Of a DNA stretch of 30,515 nucleotides, positions 15,563 through 24,086 are shown in pieces (position 1 is the stretch's first letter; the number at the start of each line of letters is the position of its first letter). Below the pieces are notes generated by a model, which did not search any database, was not told the DNA's origin, and saw only the letters and a list, made by a program, of their open reading frames with translations. This stretch comes from Lachnospiraceae bacterium (lineage in GTDB: Bacteria > Bacillota > Clostridia > Lachnospirales > Lachnospiraceae), in contig JAEDCX010000022.1 in assembly GCA_016293925.1 (NCBI GenBank), positions 1-30,515 of the forward strand, read 5' to 3'. Made by a program: the position numbers and the translations under genes.

Positions 15563-16372
15563 TCATTGACTCAGAACATCGTACGGCAGAATAATCTGAT
15601 AGGTGCCTTGATTGCATACCGCATGTTCCGCGATTGCAACATACGGCTTTGCAATATGATGTTCTACTCCCCCGGAATCTACCACCACCATCTCATCCAT
15701 TCGATAAGCGGTCAGATACCCATCGTTTCTCCCAACGCTCCGATACGGAACGATTCTCATCCGCGTATTCATTTCTCCGGAGCACAGTCGCTCCACCACA
15801 TTCCGATCCGCAACGCTTACCGTCCGTCTGCTGATCGGCTCAATCAGCCTGTTTCCGGAATCCAGCAGCCCAACGAGACGCTCCGTATTCCTGTCAGCCG
15901 ACAACCGGACCTGAAGCATGCATTCCTCTTTCCGCCTCTGCTCTTTGCGGTTCCAGATTGTTCTGATCCAGGTTACTGCTCCCGCAATTGCCAGAACCGG
16001 CCATGCGCTATGTATGTGAATCACACGATCCAGTACGGTGATGCACCCTCCGGCCAGAATCGTACCCGTGCCGAGATATGTCATGACCCGTACTCCAAGC
16101 TGCAGACTGCGGATGCGAAACGTATAGCACGCCATGATCGCCACCGCACCGCACTGAATCATAATCACCAACAGATCATACAGCCACAGCGGAAGATCGA
16201 GAACGGTTCCGTACAGAAACCCGGTTGCAATCATCCCACCGAGTGCAGCCCCTGCAAGACACCTTTTCCCATTGCACGGAATCTGTAACAGTTCCCTCAC
16301 ATTCCACAGTAAAATCCAGTTCATGCACACATTAAGCAGCCAATATGCTTCCACACAGATCTCATAGACCAT
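15563..16372 (-). CDS. spoIIGA: Sporulation sigma-E factor-processing peptidase SpoIIGA
   Basis: SpoIIGA is a membrane-bound aspartic protease that cleaves pro-sigma-E at the asymmetric septum after a forespore signal. It has 269 residues. The N-terminal half has about five membrane spans (from roughly residue 5 to 135), and the soluble C-terminal half carries catalytic Asp171 in GLLDSGNRL. The ATG at 16372 gives the typical MVYEICVEAYWLLN start. An upstream in-frame ATG (16414) has no ribosome site and lies in the promoter. It is cotranscribed with sigE from a promoter carrying a Spo0A box. Confidence 0.96.
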   Translation of the reverse strand: MVYEICVEAYWLLNVCMNWILLWNVRELLQIPCNGKRCLAGAALGGMIATGFLYGTVLDLPLWLYDLLVIMIQCGAVAIMACYTFRIRSLQLGVRVMTYLGTGTILAGGCITVLDRVIHIHSAWPVLAIAGAVTWIRTIWNRKEQRRKEECMLQVRLSADRNTERLVGLLDSGNRLIEPISRRTVSVADRNVVERLCSGEMNTRMRIVPYRSVGRNDGYLTAYRMDEMVVVDSGGVEHHIAKPYVAIAEHAVCNQGTYQIILPYDVLSQ

Positions 16373-16399
16373 CACACCCCATCCCTGCCTTGTGTCACC

Positions 16400-16433
16400 A
16401 TTATACTGTTTCATTCATTTGAATTGTGTCGAA
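16400..16433 (-). promoter_or_regulatory. spoIIG promoter with Spo0A box at -35
   Basis: On the minus strand TTCGACA (16433-16427), the reverse complement of the Spo0A box TGTCGAA, is followed by a perfect TATAAT (16405-16400). The hexamer TTCGAC is exactly 22 bases from the -10. As I recall, the Bacillus subtilis spoIIG promoter has the same unusual 22-base spacing with a Spo0A box over its -35. A weaker box-like GGCGACA lies at 16459-16465. Activation by phosphorylated Spo0A is inferred. Confidence 0.75.
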
Positions 16434-16584
16434 ACACAAGAATGCTTCTTTCTTTTCGGGCGACAGATAGTGACAGATTTCGCTCCCGCAAAGATCCCGA
16501 TGCAGCGCACACCGGATTTCCATACTGCCGCTGTGCAATCCATATGGGGTGTCATCACACCACGGACACCGTTTCCAGCAACAC

Positions 16585-16616
16585 AAAAAAGCACCCCACC
16601 GTATACAGGTGGGATG
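16585..16616 (-). terminator. Terminator after ftsZ
   Basis: GCAxCCCACC pairs with GGTGGGxTGC (16591-16616, one mismatch, 6-base loop). It is followed on the minus strand by six T residues. It lies 34 bases after the ftsZ stop and separates ftsZ from the spoIIG operon. Confidence 0.9.
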
Positions 16617-16649
16617 CTGTAATCTCAATCCGGATGATTGGAACATGTA

Positions 16650-17807
16650 CTATTTCTTCAGGAAAGAAGGAATGTTCAGGGTTTTCTCCGTAACATTACT
16701 CTTAATGTCAACCGGCCGCTGAATGGAATTCAGCTGCGGTGCCGACTGCACAGGTGCTGTCACCGGTTTCTGCGGAGCAGACGGCTTCACCGTCGGAGCG
16801 ATCGTCTTCGGATATGTAAACGAATTCTGTGCGAATCTGTTCACAGGTGCCGCAGGAGTATCATCAAGCCCTGTCGCAATGACGGTAATGGTGCAGGTAT
16901 CTGTTTTCGTCTCATCATACATCGCACCGAAAATAATATTGACTTCCTCGCCGGCCATCTCCTGCACAAAGCTGGCTGCCTCAGATGCATCGGCAAGTGT
17001 AATGTCTCCCGAAACATTGATAATCACATGAGATGCACCATTGATGGTCGTCTCCAAGAGCGGACTCTCAACAGCCATCTTCACGGCTTCCAGAGCCTTA
17101 TCATCTCCCTTGCCCACACCGATTCCGATATGTGCAATACCCTTGTCCTTCATAACGGTCTGTACATCAGCAAAGTCAAGATTAATGACCGCCGGAACGT
17201 TGATCAGATCCGTGATTCCCTGAACAGCCTGCTGCAATACTTCATCCGCCTTCTTCAGGGCATCCGGCATTGTCGTTCTTCTGTCCACGATCTCTAACAG
17301 CTTATCATTCGGAATCACAATCAGGGTGTCTACATTCTCTTTTAACTTCTCAATACCGGCAAGTGCATTGGTCATACGGGCCTTCGCCTCAAAGCGGAAC
17401 GGTTTCGTGACAACACCGACCGTCAGTATCCCCATTTCCTTGGCCATCTTCGCGATCACCGGAGCAGCTCCCGTACCGGTACCGCCGCCCATACCACAGG
17501 TGACAAATACCATGTCGGTTCCCTTCAACGCTTCCACGATCTGCTCAGAACTCTCCTCTGCAGCCTTCTCACCAATCTCAGGTCTCGCGCCTGCGCCCAG
17601 GCCTTTGGTCAGCTTCTCACCGATCTGAAGGAGACGGGGTGCCTTACATAACTGCAATGCCTGATGATCGGTATTCATCCCGACAAATTCCACTCCGTCA
17701 ATCTCTTCATCTATCATTCTATTAACAGCATTATTACCTGCGCCGCCGACTCCCACTACCAGGATCTTTGCCGCAGATTCAGCTTCGTTAGTCTTAATCT
17801 CTAACAA
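16650..17807 (-). CDS. ftsZ: Cell division protein FtsZ
   Basis: FtsZ is the tubulin-like GTPase that forms the division ring. It has 385 residues from the proposed TTG start. The nucleotide-binding GVGGAGNNAV is near the N-terminus, the tubulin signature GGGTGTG is at 107-113, and the T7 loop is NLDFADV. A Pro/Ala/Val-rich linker leads to the conserved C-terminal peptide NIPSFLKK that contacts partner proteins. The TTG at 17807 has a strong AAGGAGG 7 bases upstream. The in-frame ATG at 17840 lies at the predicted transcription start with no ribosome site. It has its own promoter and terminator. No ftsA is adjacent. Confidence 0.98.
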   Translation of the reverse strand: MLEIKTNEAESAAKILVVGVGGAGNNAVNRMIDEEIDGVEFVGMNTDHQALQLCKAPRLLQIGEKLTKGLGAGARPEIGEKAAEESSEQIVEALKGTDMVFVTCGMGGGTGTGAAPVIAKMAKEMGILTVGVVTKPFRFEAKARMTNALAGIEKLKENVDTLIVIPNDKLLEIVDRRTTMPDALKKADEVLQQAVQGITDLINVPAVINLDFADVQTVMKDKGIAHIGIGVGKGDDKALEAVKMAVESPLLETTINGASHVIINVSGDITLADASEAASFVQEMAGEEVNIIFGAMYDETKTDTCTITVIATGLDDTPAAPVNRFAQNSFTYPKTIAPTVKPSAPQKPVTAPVQSAPQLNSIQRPVDIKSNVTEKTLNIPSFLKK

Positions 17808-17814
17808 GGTGCTT

Positions 17815-17821
17815 CCTCCTT
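17815..17821 (-). promoter_or_regulatory. Ribosome binding site deciding a TTG start for ftsZ
   Basis: AAGGAGG on the minus strand lies 7 bases before TTG at 17807-17805, giving M-L-E-I-K-T-N, which resembles the usual FtsZ N-terminus. The upstream ATG at 17840 would place this perfect site inside the coding region. Confidence 0.8.
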
Positions 17822-17847
17822 CATGTCCCAATAACTCCATATTGATA

Positions 17848-17876
17848 ATCATATATTCTTTTGTACAAATTATCAA
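17848..17876 (-). promoter_or_regulatory. Promoter of ftsZ
   Basis: On the minus strand TTGATA (17876-17871) and TATGAT (17853-17848) are separated by exactly 17 bases, in the gap after ftsQ. Each hexamer matches consensus at 5 of 6. The predicted start near 17841 leaves a leader of about 34 bases before the TTG codon. Confidence 0.78.
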
Positions 17877-17899
17877 CCACTTTTTTTGTGAAAATCAGA

Positions 17900-18676
17900 T
17901 TATTCCCCAGAATCTTTCACGAATGTCACATCAGCAGAAGGGTCCGAGAAGTTCTCCATTTTCACAACTCCGCTCTCTCCCTCCAGCATCGGGAGAATAT
18001 CTTTCAGTTTCATGAATTTCTCGTCCAGATAGTCCCCATTCCCCAATGCCGCACGCACACGATCAAACCGTAACGTCACCTTTGCACCGCTGCTGAAGTG
18101 AATCTCATCCGCCTCGATTCCATACTTGTCCATCATCTGGGTCAGGTTCAGAATCTGTTGGAAAATCGTATCATCGCTTACCGGAAGCACCTCATTCAAT
18201 ATGACATTACTAAATCTGAGTCCGGTCACCTGCGGAATACCATCCAGTCGTATGGCAGATATTTCCACCACTTTCCCGTTGTTGTCGAAATATGCATACC
18301 CCTGCAGATGTGCAATACATCCGGCCAGAGCCTTCTCATATACGGTAATCTGAATGGAGGAGGGAGACAAAATCTCCACATCCATTGCCTCCACAAAAGG
18401 AACCCCCGTAATCTGTTTGTTCTTATATTTCATAGACAGATAGAGGGAATTGCTTCCCAGTCTGCCCTTCATGACCTCCCGTTGAATCTCCTCATCCGTT
18501 CTGTGTACATTGCCTTCCACCACAACTGTTTTGACTCTGTACACTGTCAGAATATAGAGAAACGCGCACAGAATGAGAAGCACGAACGACCCTGCCACAA
18601 GTATACCGATTTTCACTCTCCTGCGTCTCCGGCGCGCCGTGTTCTTCTTACCGTTACCGCCTTCCAGTACTCTCAT
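17900..18676 (-). CDS. ftsQ: Cell division protein FtsQ/DivIB
   Basis: FtsQ/DivIB is a bitopic division protein that bridges early and late divisome parts, in complex with FtsL and a DivIC/FtsB partner. It has 258 residues: a short, very basic cytoplasmic N-terminus (RRRRRR around 15-20), one membrane span at about 22-45, a POTRA domain beginning VKTVVVEGNVHRTDEEI, and a beta domain after it. The start overlaps the ftsW stop by 4 bases (ATGA), with AAGG 7 bases upstream. It is the last gene of the mraZ-led operon. Confidence 0.92.
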   Translation of the reverse strand: MRVLEGGNGKKNTARRRRRRVKIGILVAGSFVLLILCAFLYILTVYRVKTVVVEGNVHRTDEEIQREVMKGRLGSNSLYLSMKYKNKQITGVPFVEAMDVEILSPSSIQITVYEKALAGCIAHLQGYAYFDNNGKVVEISAIRLDGIPQVTGLRFSNVILNEVLPVSDDTIFQQILNLTQMMDKYGIEADEIHFSSGAKVTLRFDRVRAALGNGDYLDEKFMKLKDILPMLEGESGVVKMENFSDPSADVTFVKDSGE

Positions 18677-19839
18677 ACTCCGCCTTCTCCCGCCTTTTCA
18701 TTCGGATCCCTGAACCGGATTCTTCTTCCCACGCTGAGGACAAGACCGATCTCTGCCAGCAGGAAAAGAGCAGACGTACCGCCATAACTGATAAACGGGA
18801 GCGAAATACCCGTATTGGGAATCGTATTGGTTACCACCGCAATATTCAGAATGACCTGAATTGAGAAATGTCCCATAACCCCTACCACCAGCATCGCACC
18901 GAACAAGTCTCTGGCATTGCTGGCGATTACCATGCATCTCCAGATCAGAATGATGAAGAGCGCCATGATCGCAAGTGCTCCGAACAGTCCCAGTTCCTCA
19001 CAGATGATGGAGAAAATCATATCATTCTGCGCCTCGGGAACGAATCCCAATTTCTGCATACTCTGGCCGATTCCTTTTCCGAGCAGCCCACCACTTCCGA
19101 TGGCATACAAAGCCTGCAGCGTCTGGAAGCCGACGCCTGTAGCATCGCTCTCCGGATCCAGCCAGGCAACAATACGTGCTCCACGGAATCCCAACATCCC
19201 CTTCTGTGCCATGAAGATTACCCCCACCACCAGAAGCACAACCGCCAGTGCCGCAATCACGAACCCTTTACTGCTGGGATCTGCCACATACCACATCACA
19301 ATCGCTATTCCCAGAATAATAATCGCACTGCTCAGGTTGGATGTGATCTTGAACACCATCAGTGCCAGAATCAGCGGGACAATAAACAGGTACACAAAGC
19401 CGGTCAGACCCCTGAGTCGTTTCTTGCCGATCTTGTCGATCATTGACGCCTCGTAGATAATCACACCGATCTTGGCAATCTCCGCAGGTTGGATAGAGAT
19501 ACCCACATTGATCCACCGCCTCGCGCCGTTCGCCGTAATTCCCAATGGTGTCAGCACCAGCAAAACCATGACCGCGGAAACCACAATGGAGAATATCGCC
19601 AGTTTCTTCAGCCTGTGATAATCAAAAAAGGTAACGAACACCAGCGCAACCAATCCCAGCACGGTTGCAAAAATCTGCTTTTTCAGATAAAAGGCGCCAT
19701 CCCCATGGGAAAGCTGGGCTGTATAAGAACTGGTGGAATAGATCATGACCAATCCGAATCCAACCAGAAAGAGCACCACAAACAGAAGGCTGTAATCGAT
19801 GAACACAATATTCTTTTTCTTCTTGAACCGATTCTCCAT
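18673..19839 (-). CDS. ftsW: FtsW/SpoVE-type SEDS peptidoglycan glycosyltransferase
   Basis: This is a SEDS-family membrane enzyme that polymerises lipid II at the septum with a class B penicillin-binding protein. It has 388 residues and about ten membrane spans. Typical blocks are GLVMIYSTSSYTAQ, GARRWINVGISIQPAEIAKIGVIIYEA, the catalytic-loop region around PEAQNDMIFSIICEELG, and the end NTGISLPFISYGGTSAL. It lies 10 bases after murD and overlaps ftsQ. Whether it serves vegetative division, sporulation (SpoVE role) or both cannot be decided from sequence. Confidence 0.95.
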   Translation of the reverse strand: MENRFKKKKNIVFIDYSLLFVVLFLVGFGLVMIYSTSSYTAQLSHGDGAFYLKKQIFATVLGLVALVFVTFFDYHRLKKLAIFSIVVSAVMVLLVLTPLGITANGARRWINVGISIQPAEIAKIGVIIYEASMIDKIGKKRLRGLTGFVYLFIVPLILALMVFKITSNLSSAIIILGIAIVMWYVADPSSKGFVIAALAVVLLVVGVIFMAQKGMLGFRGARIVAWLDPESDATGVGFQTLQALYAIGSGGLLGKGIGQSMQKLGFVPEAQNDMIFSIICEELGLFGALAIMALFIILIWRCMVIASNARDLFGAMLVVGVMGHFSIQVILNIAVVTNTIPNTGISLPFISYGGTSALFLLAEIGLVLSVGRRIRFRDPNEKAGEGGV

Positions 19840-19849
19840 TCAGACAACC

Positions 19850-21208
19850 CTACTCTTCAATCTTATAGACAAAATCCTTGAACAGTTTTCCCCGGACTTC
19901 GTAGTTCGGGAACATGCCCCAGCTTGCACATGCCGGCGACAGCAGCACGGCATCTCCCGGAACAGACAATTCCACGCATAATCTCATAACCTCTTCCAAA
20001 GATTCTGCAAACAGAATATCCTCGAATCCGTGGGCCCGTGCACATGCAGCAATCTTATCCCGGGTCTGACCGATCAGAATCAGCTTCTTGACTTTGCCGT
20101 CAAACGCCTCAATCCACTCGTCATAGGTACTGCCCTTATCATACCCTCCGCCGATGAGAATCGTCGGCTTACGCATCGCGCGGATCCCCTGAATGGCGGC
20201 ATCCGGATTGGTTCCCTTGGAATCATTGTAATAATCCACGCCGCGCTTCGTTGCCACAAACTCGATCCGGTGTTCCACCGCCTTGAATTCCCGGATTGTC
20301 TTAAGCAGGTTCTCAAACGGAATTCCCATGCAGGAACCGATTGCCAGTGCAGCCATCACATTCTCGATATTGCACATTCCCACCAGATTCATATCATAGA
20401 TGTTCATAATGCGTTGCGACACACCGTTTCTGCTGTAATAGATATCTTCATTTACCAGATAGAATCCGTTCTCCAGAACTCTTTCGGACGAGAAAAAGAC
20501 CACCCTGGAAGGACACCGCTCGCCGAAGTCCCTTGTATATTCATTCTCATAATTCAGAACACAATAATCCTCTCCGGTCTGGAAACGTGCAATTGCCTCC
20601 TTCGTCTCCACATAGCATTCCATCGTATGGTGACGATTCAGATGATCCGGCGTAATATTCAGAATGGCGCTGACGTTGGGACGGAAGGTCTCAATCGTCT
20701 CCAGCTGAAAGCTACTGATCTCTGCCACCGTTACCGACGCTTCGTCCGTGTCCATCGCAATATCCGTATACGGATTGCCGATATTCCCCACCACATAGGC
20801 GTTCCCAAAGTAATCTCTCATCATTGCGCCCACCAGGGAGGTGGTCGTTGTCTTGCCATTGGTTCCCGTAATACCGATCAGCCGTCCACGGGCGCAGGAA
20901 TAAGCCAGTTCGATCTCACCGATGATGCGGATTCCTCTGTCCCTGTACCGATTGACAATGGGAGCGTCCACAGGTACCCCGGGACTGATGACAAGCAGTG
21001 TTATCGCCCGGTCAATTGCTTCCGGCAAAACCCCGGCCACAATCTCCACACCGTCAATCCCTAATCTGCCGCGGATGCCTTCGATATCGATATCCTCTTT
21101 TTCATCGTACAAAGTAACCCCGGCACCCTTACGGGCCAACAGTCTTGCCGCACCGATTCCGCTGATTCCGGTACCGATGACCAGTGCTCTCTCCTGTGAC
21201 ATATCCAT
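19850..21208 (-). CDS. murD: UDP-N-acetylmuramoyl-L-alanine--D-glutamate ligase
   Basis: MurD adds D-glutamate to UDP-MurNAc-L-Ala in the cytoplasm, using ATP. It has 452 residues. The N-terminal Rossmann-like domain starts VIGTGISGIGAARLL, the central domain has the ATP loop GTNGKTTTT (115-123) and the NITPDHLNRH motif, and the C-terminal domain follows VEHRIEFV and YYNDSKGTNPDA. GGAGG lies 8 bases before the ATG at 21208. It is in the dcw operon between mraY and ftsW. The usual neighbours murE, murF and murG are not in the window. Confidence 0.97.
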   Translation of the reverse strand: MDMSQERALVIGTGISGIGAARLLARKGAGVTLYDEKEDIDIEGIRGRLGIDGVEIVAGVLPEAIDRAITLLVISPGVPVDAPIVNRYRDRGIRIIGEIELAYSCARGRLIGITGTNGKTTTTSLVGAMMRDYFGNAYVVGNIGNPYTDIAMDTDEASVTVAEISSFQLETIETFRPNVSAILNITPDHLNRHHTMECYVETKEAIARFQTGEDYCVLNYENEYTRDFGERCPSRVVFFSSERVLENGFYLVNEDIYYSRNGVSQRIMNIYDMNLVGMCNIENVMAALAIGSCMGIPFENLLKTIREFKAVEHRIEFVATKRGVDYYNDSKGTNPDAAIQGIRAMRKPTILIGGGYDKGSTYDEWIEAFDGKVKKLILIGQTRDKIAACARAHGFEDILFAESLEEVMRLCVELSVPGDAVLLSPACASWGMFPNYEVRGKLFKDFVYKIEE

Positions 21209-21226
21209 TGTATTGTCCTCCCAATT

Positions 21227-22198
21227 CTATAATGCCATATATGCGATCAGACATAGGATCGTGGTAACGATAGAGAAAATTCCAACAACCTTGGTCTCGC
21301 TCCAGCCGCCCAGTTCAAAATGGTGATGAATCGGTGCCATGCGGAAAATTCTCTTCCCGTGTGTCAGTTTGAAATATCCAACCTGAAGGAGATCCGACAG
21401 TATCTCAACCAGATAAATGAATGCCACAAAAATCAGGAACAACGGCAGCTGCATCATATACGCCACCGCCACGACAAAACCTCCCAGTGCGAGGGAACCC
21501 GTGTCCCCCATGAAAACCTGGGCCGGATGAACATTAAACAGCAGAAATCCCATCAATCCGCCCAACACGGCACAGGTGATCGGTTCCAGACCCGCTCCCA
21601 GCCCCATTGCCACAACGGTGAAAAAAGCAGCCATGATCACAGTCACACTACTCTCCAGACCGTCCACGCCGTCGGTCAGATTCGAACCGTTTACGGTACC
21701 CAGAATCACAAGATACATCAAGGGAATGGTTCCCCAGCCCAGATCCAGATAATACTGACCGTCGGTAAAGGGCACCAGCATCGTGAGTTCTATTCCGGAA
21801 TACAGGTACATATATACGATAAATGCAGTTGTCACGAAAATCTGCGCCAGCATCTTCTGCCAGGCTCTAAGACCCATGGAACGTTTCAGAACCACCTTGA
21901 TATAATCATCCAGGAAACCGATCAGGCCAAAGCCAAGCATCAGAAAAAGCACCGGCATGATATTCGGATAATCTTTGATATAGATGAGCGAAGTGATCAC
22001 AATCGCAATCAGGAAAATGATCCCACCCATCAGTGGCGTTCCTGCCTTCTTCTTATGGCTCTCCGGTCCCTCTCCCCGCTCCGTATCCGATGCTTTCAAT
22101 CTACGCAGCAGAGGAATAATGATCGGTCCCAGAATTGCGCTGATCGCAAATGCAAGCACAATGGGCCATACCATATCCGAATTCAACAGTTTATTCAT
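21227..22198 (-). CDS. mraY: Phospho-N-acetylmuramoyl-pentapeptide-transferase
   Basis: MraY transfers phospho-MurNAc-pentapeptide to undecaprenyl phosphate, forming lipid I at the inner face of the membrane. It has 323 residues and about ten membrane spans. Signatures are SHKKKAGTPLMGG, the Asp pair D97-D98 in GFLDDYIKV, NLTDGVDGLE with Asp176 and Asp179, FMGDTGSLALGG, and APIHHHFELGGWSE near the C-terminus. GGGAG lies 9 bases before the ATG. The gene is standard in every respect. Confidence 0.98.
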   Translation of the reverse strand: MNKLLNSDMVWPIVLAFAISAILGPIIIPLLRRLKASDTERGEGPESHKKKAGTPLMGGIIFLIAIVITSLIYIKDYPNIMPVLFLMLGFGLIGFLDDYIKVVLKRSMGLRAWQKMLAQIFVTTAFIVYMYLYSGIELTMLVPFTDGQYYLDLGWGTIPLMYLVILGTVNGSNLTDGVDGLESSVTVIMAAFFTVVAMGLGAGLEPITCAVLGGLMGFLLFNVHPAQVFMGDTGSLALGGFVVAVAYMMQLPLFLIFVAFIYLVEILSDLLQVGYFKLTHGKRIFRMAPIHHHFELGGWSETKVVGIFSIVTTILCLIAYMAL

Positions 22199-22237
22199 CG
22201 TTCTACACTCCCGTTCCCTACATACTTACAGACATTC

Positions 22238-24037
22238 TTACTTTACATTATAATCCATTCCGCCCATATAGGGAAGAATATTTTCAAAAAGCTGGCGGAT
22301 TACCGGAGCCGCAATCTGTCCTCCGTAGAATCCTCCCGCCGATGGTTCCTCTATGATTGCGATGGCGATGACCTCGGGATTATCTGCCGGTGCAAACCCC
22401 AGATAGGAAGCAATATATTTCCCGTTTCCCCTGGGAATCGTCTGGCTGGTAGCGGTTTTCCCTCCGATTCGGAATCCTTCCACATATCCGTTCTTACCGG
22501 TCCCTTCTGCCACAACCTGTTCCAGAATGTACTTCATCTTTTCCGAGGTGTCCCGGCTTACAATCTGTTTTCCCTGCGGAAACGGAAAAACCGTCTTCTC
22601 TCCGGTCACAGAGTCCACGGCGTATGCTGCCACATGGGGTGTTATCTCATACCCACCGTTTATCACCGCCGAAACGGTAGCAAGCAGCCGGATCGGACTG
22701 ATCTGAAAAGACTGACCGAAGGAAATGGTGGCAAGCTCCACGGGTCCGATATTCTCGGGATTGTGCATGATGGTGCCCGCTTCTCCCGGGAGATCGATTC
22801 CTGTTTTGTGAAGCAATCCGTATTGGCAGAAATATTCATAATATTTTTCCGGCCCGAGGCGCAATCCCAGTGTTACAAATACCGGATTACAGGAATTCAT
22901 CGTGCCGCGGACAAAGTTCTGACTCCCGTGCCCGTTTGTTTTACTGCAACGGATTCTGCGGTCTTCCACCATGACATACCCCGGACAGAAGAACTGTTCC
23001 TCCAATGTCACAAGTTTTTCCTCCAATGCGGCTGCAGCGGTTATAATCTTAAACGTAGACCCCGGTTCATAGGTATCATTGATGCACCCGTTTCTCCACA
23101 TGCCGTTCAGATATTTCTGCTGTTCCTCCACGGACAGGGATTCGTAGGTGACCGCATTCCCTTCCACATCCACGATCCGGTCCTGACCGATATAACAGAA
23201 AGGATCATTCAGATGGAATTCCGGAACCTCTGTCATGGCCAGAATCCCCCCGGTGTTGGGATCCATGACAATGATACGGACCGCTTTGGCACGATTCTGC
23301 ACCATCGCCTGCATTGCCAGCTGCTCCGCATACATCTGGATATTCCGGTCCATCGTCAGATGCAGATCATTTCCCGGAACCGGTTCCACTCTTCCCTCAC
23401 CGATTCCGTCCAGTTCCACGCCTCTTGCGTCCGTGGTTGCCAGAATCAATCCATTCTCCCCTGTCAGAATATCGTCATAGGTTACCTCCAGACCGATAAT
23501 GCCCTGATTGTCTCCTCCCGTAAACCCCAGTACTTTGGATGCCAGAGTATCATAGGGGTAATACCGTTTATAATCTTCATCCACCTTGATCCCGGCAAGT
23601 CCGTACTGCCGGATCCGTTCTCCGATTGCAGGATCCACATTGCTGCGGATTCGTTCTATTGAGGATAGTTTGGTTACTCTTTTCCTGAGGAACTCCTCCG
23701 AGAGTCCGAGTTCCTGATGAAGGCATGCAATCACCGCCTCGGGATCCGTAATCTGATTGTGGATCACGGAAATGGTGCATACGGATTTGTTCTCCGCCAA
23801 AACCGTTCCGTTCCGATCCAGGATTCTTCCTCTTGCGGCTTTGATAGACCGTTCTCTCTCATGCAGTTCCTTTGCTTTCTGCGTATAATAGGAGGATTGA
23901 AATACACAGACCCACAATGTCCTGCCTGCCAGAATCAGAAATGCAGCCAGACACAGTAAGAAAAAAAGGACTATTTTCCTACGGCAGCGAAAACGCATCC
24001 TGTGAAAATCATCCTTTGTTTCTATTCTACGTTTCAT
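22238..24037 (-). CDS. Class B penicillin-binding protein (SpoVD/FtsI-like transpeptidase)
   Basis: This is a membrane-anchored D,D-transpeptidase that crosslinks peptidoglycan. It has 600 residues from the ATG at 24037: a basic start, a membrane span at about 21-45, a dimerisation/pedestal domain from RGRILDRNG, then the transpeptidase domain. Active-site motifs are STFK (327-330, Ser327 nucleophile), SCN (382-384) and KTA (527-529) where KTG is usual. There is no PASTA domain. The ribosome site is weak; M14 is an alternative start, and the longer frame to 24154 overlaps the upstream gene and is unlikely. It is the second of two tandem class B proteins and may be the sporulation one (SpoVD-like); that assignment is inference. 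Confidence 0.92.
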   Translation of the reverse strand: MKRRIETKDDFHRMRFRCRRKIVLFFLLCLAAFLILAGRTLWVCVFQSSYYTQKAKELHERERSIKAARGRILDRNGTVLAENKSVCTISVIHNQITDPEAVIACLHQELGLSEEFLRKRVTKLSSIERIRSNVDPAIGERIRQYGLAGIKVDEDYKRYYPYDTLASKVLGFTGGDNQGIIGLEVTYDDILTGENGLILATTDARGVELDGIGEGRVEPVPGNDLHLTMDRNIQMYAEQLAMQAMVQNRAKAVRIIVMDPNTGGILAMTEVPEFHLNDPFCYIGQDRIVDVEGNAVTYESLSVEEQQKYLNGMWRNGCINDTYEPGSTFKIITAAAALEEKLVTLEEQFFCPGYVMVEDRRIRCSKTNGHGSQNFVRGTMNSCNPVFVTLGLRLGPEKYYEYFCQYGLLHKTGIDLPGEAGTIMHNPENIGPVELATISFGQSFQISPIRLLATVSAVINGGYEITPHVAAYAVDSVTGEKTVFPFPQGKQIVSRDTSEKMKYILEQVVAEGTGKNGYVEGFRIGGKTATSQTIPRGNGKYIASYLGFAPADNPEVIAIAIIEEPSAGGFYGGQIAAPVIRQLFENILPYMGGMDYNVK

Positions 24038-24086
24038 TGGAACACCATACTCTTTTTTGTAATACCTTATGTATGGTGCTGTGTAC

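Noticed and set aside
16401..16646. 81-codon minus-strand frame between ftsZ and spoIIGA
   Set aside because: It starts within the ftsZ terminator region and runs through the spoIIG promoter; composition is non-protein-like and no ribosome site is evident.
21320..23662. 780-codon open frame on the plus strand opposite mraY and the second penicillin-binding protein
   Set aside because: Its translation is rich in His, Gln, Arg and Ser with no family pattern, and it is exactly antisense to two strongly identified genes; it is a codon-bias shadow.
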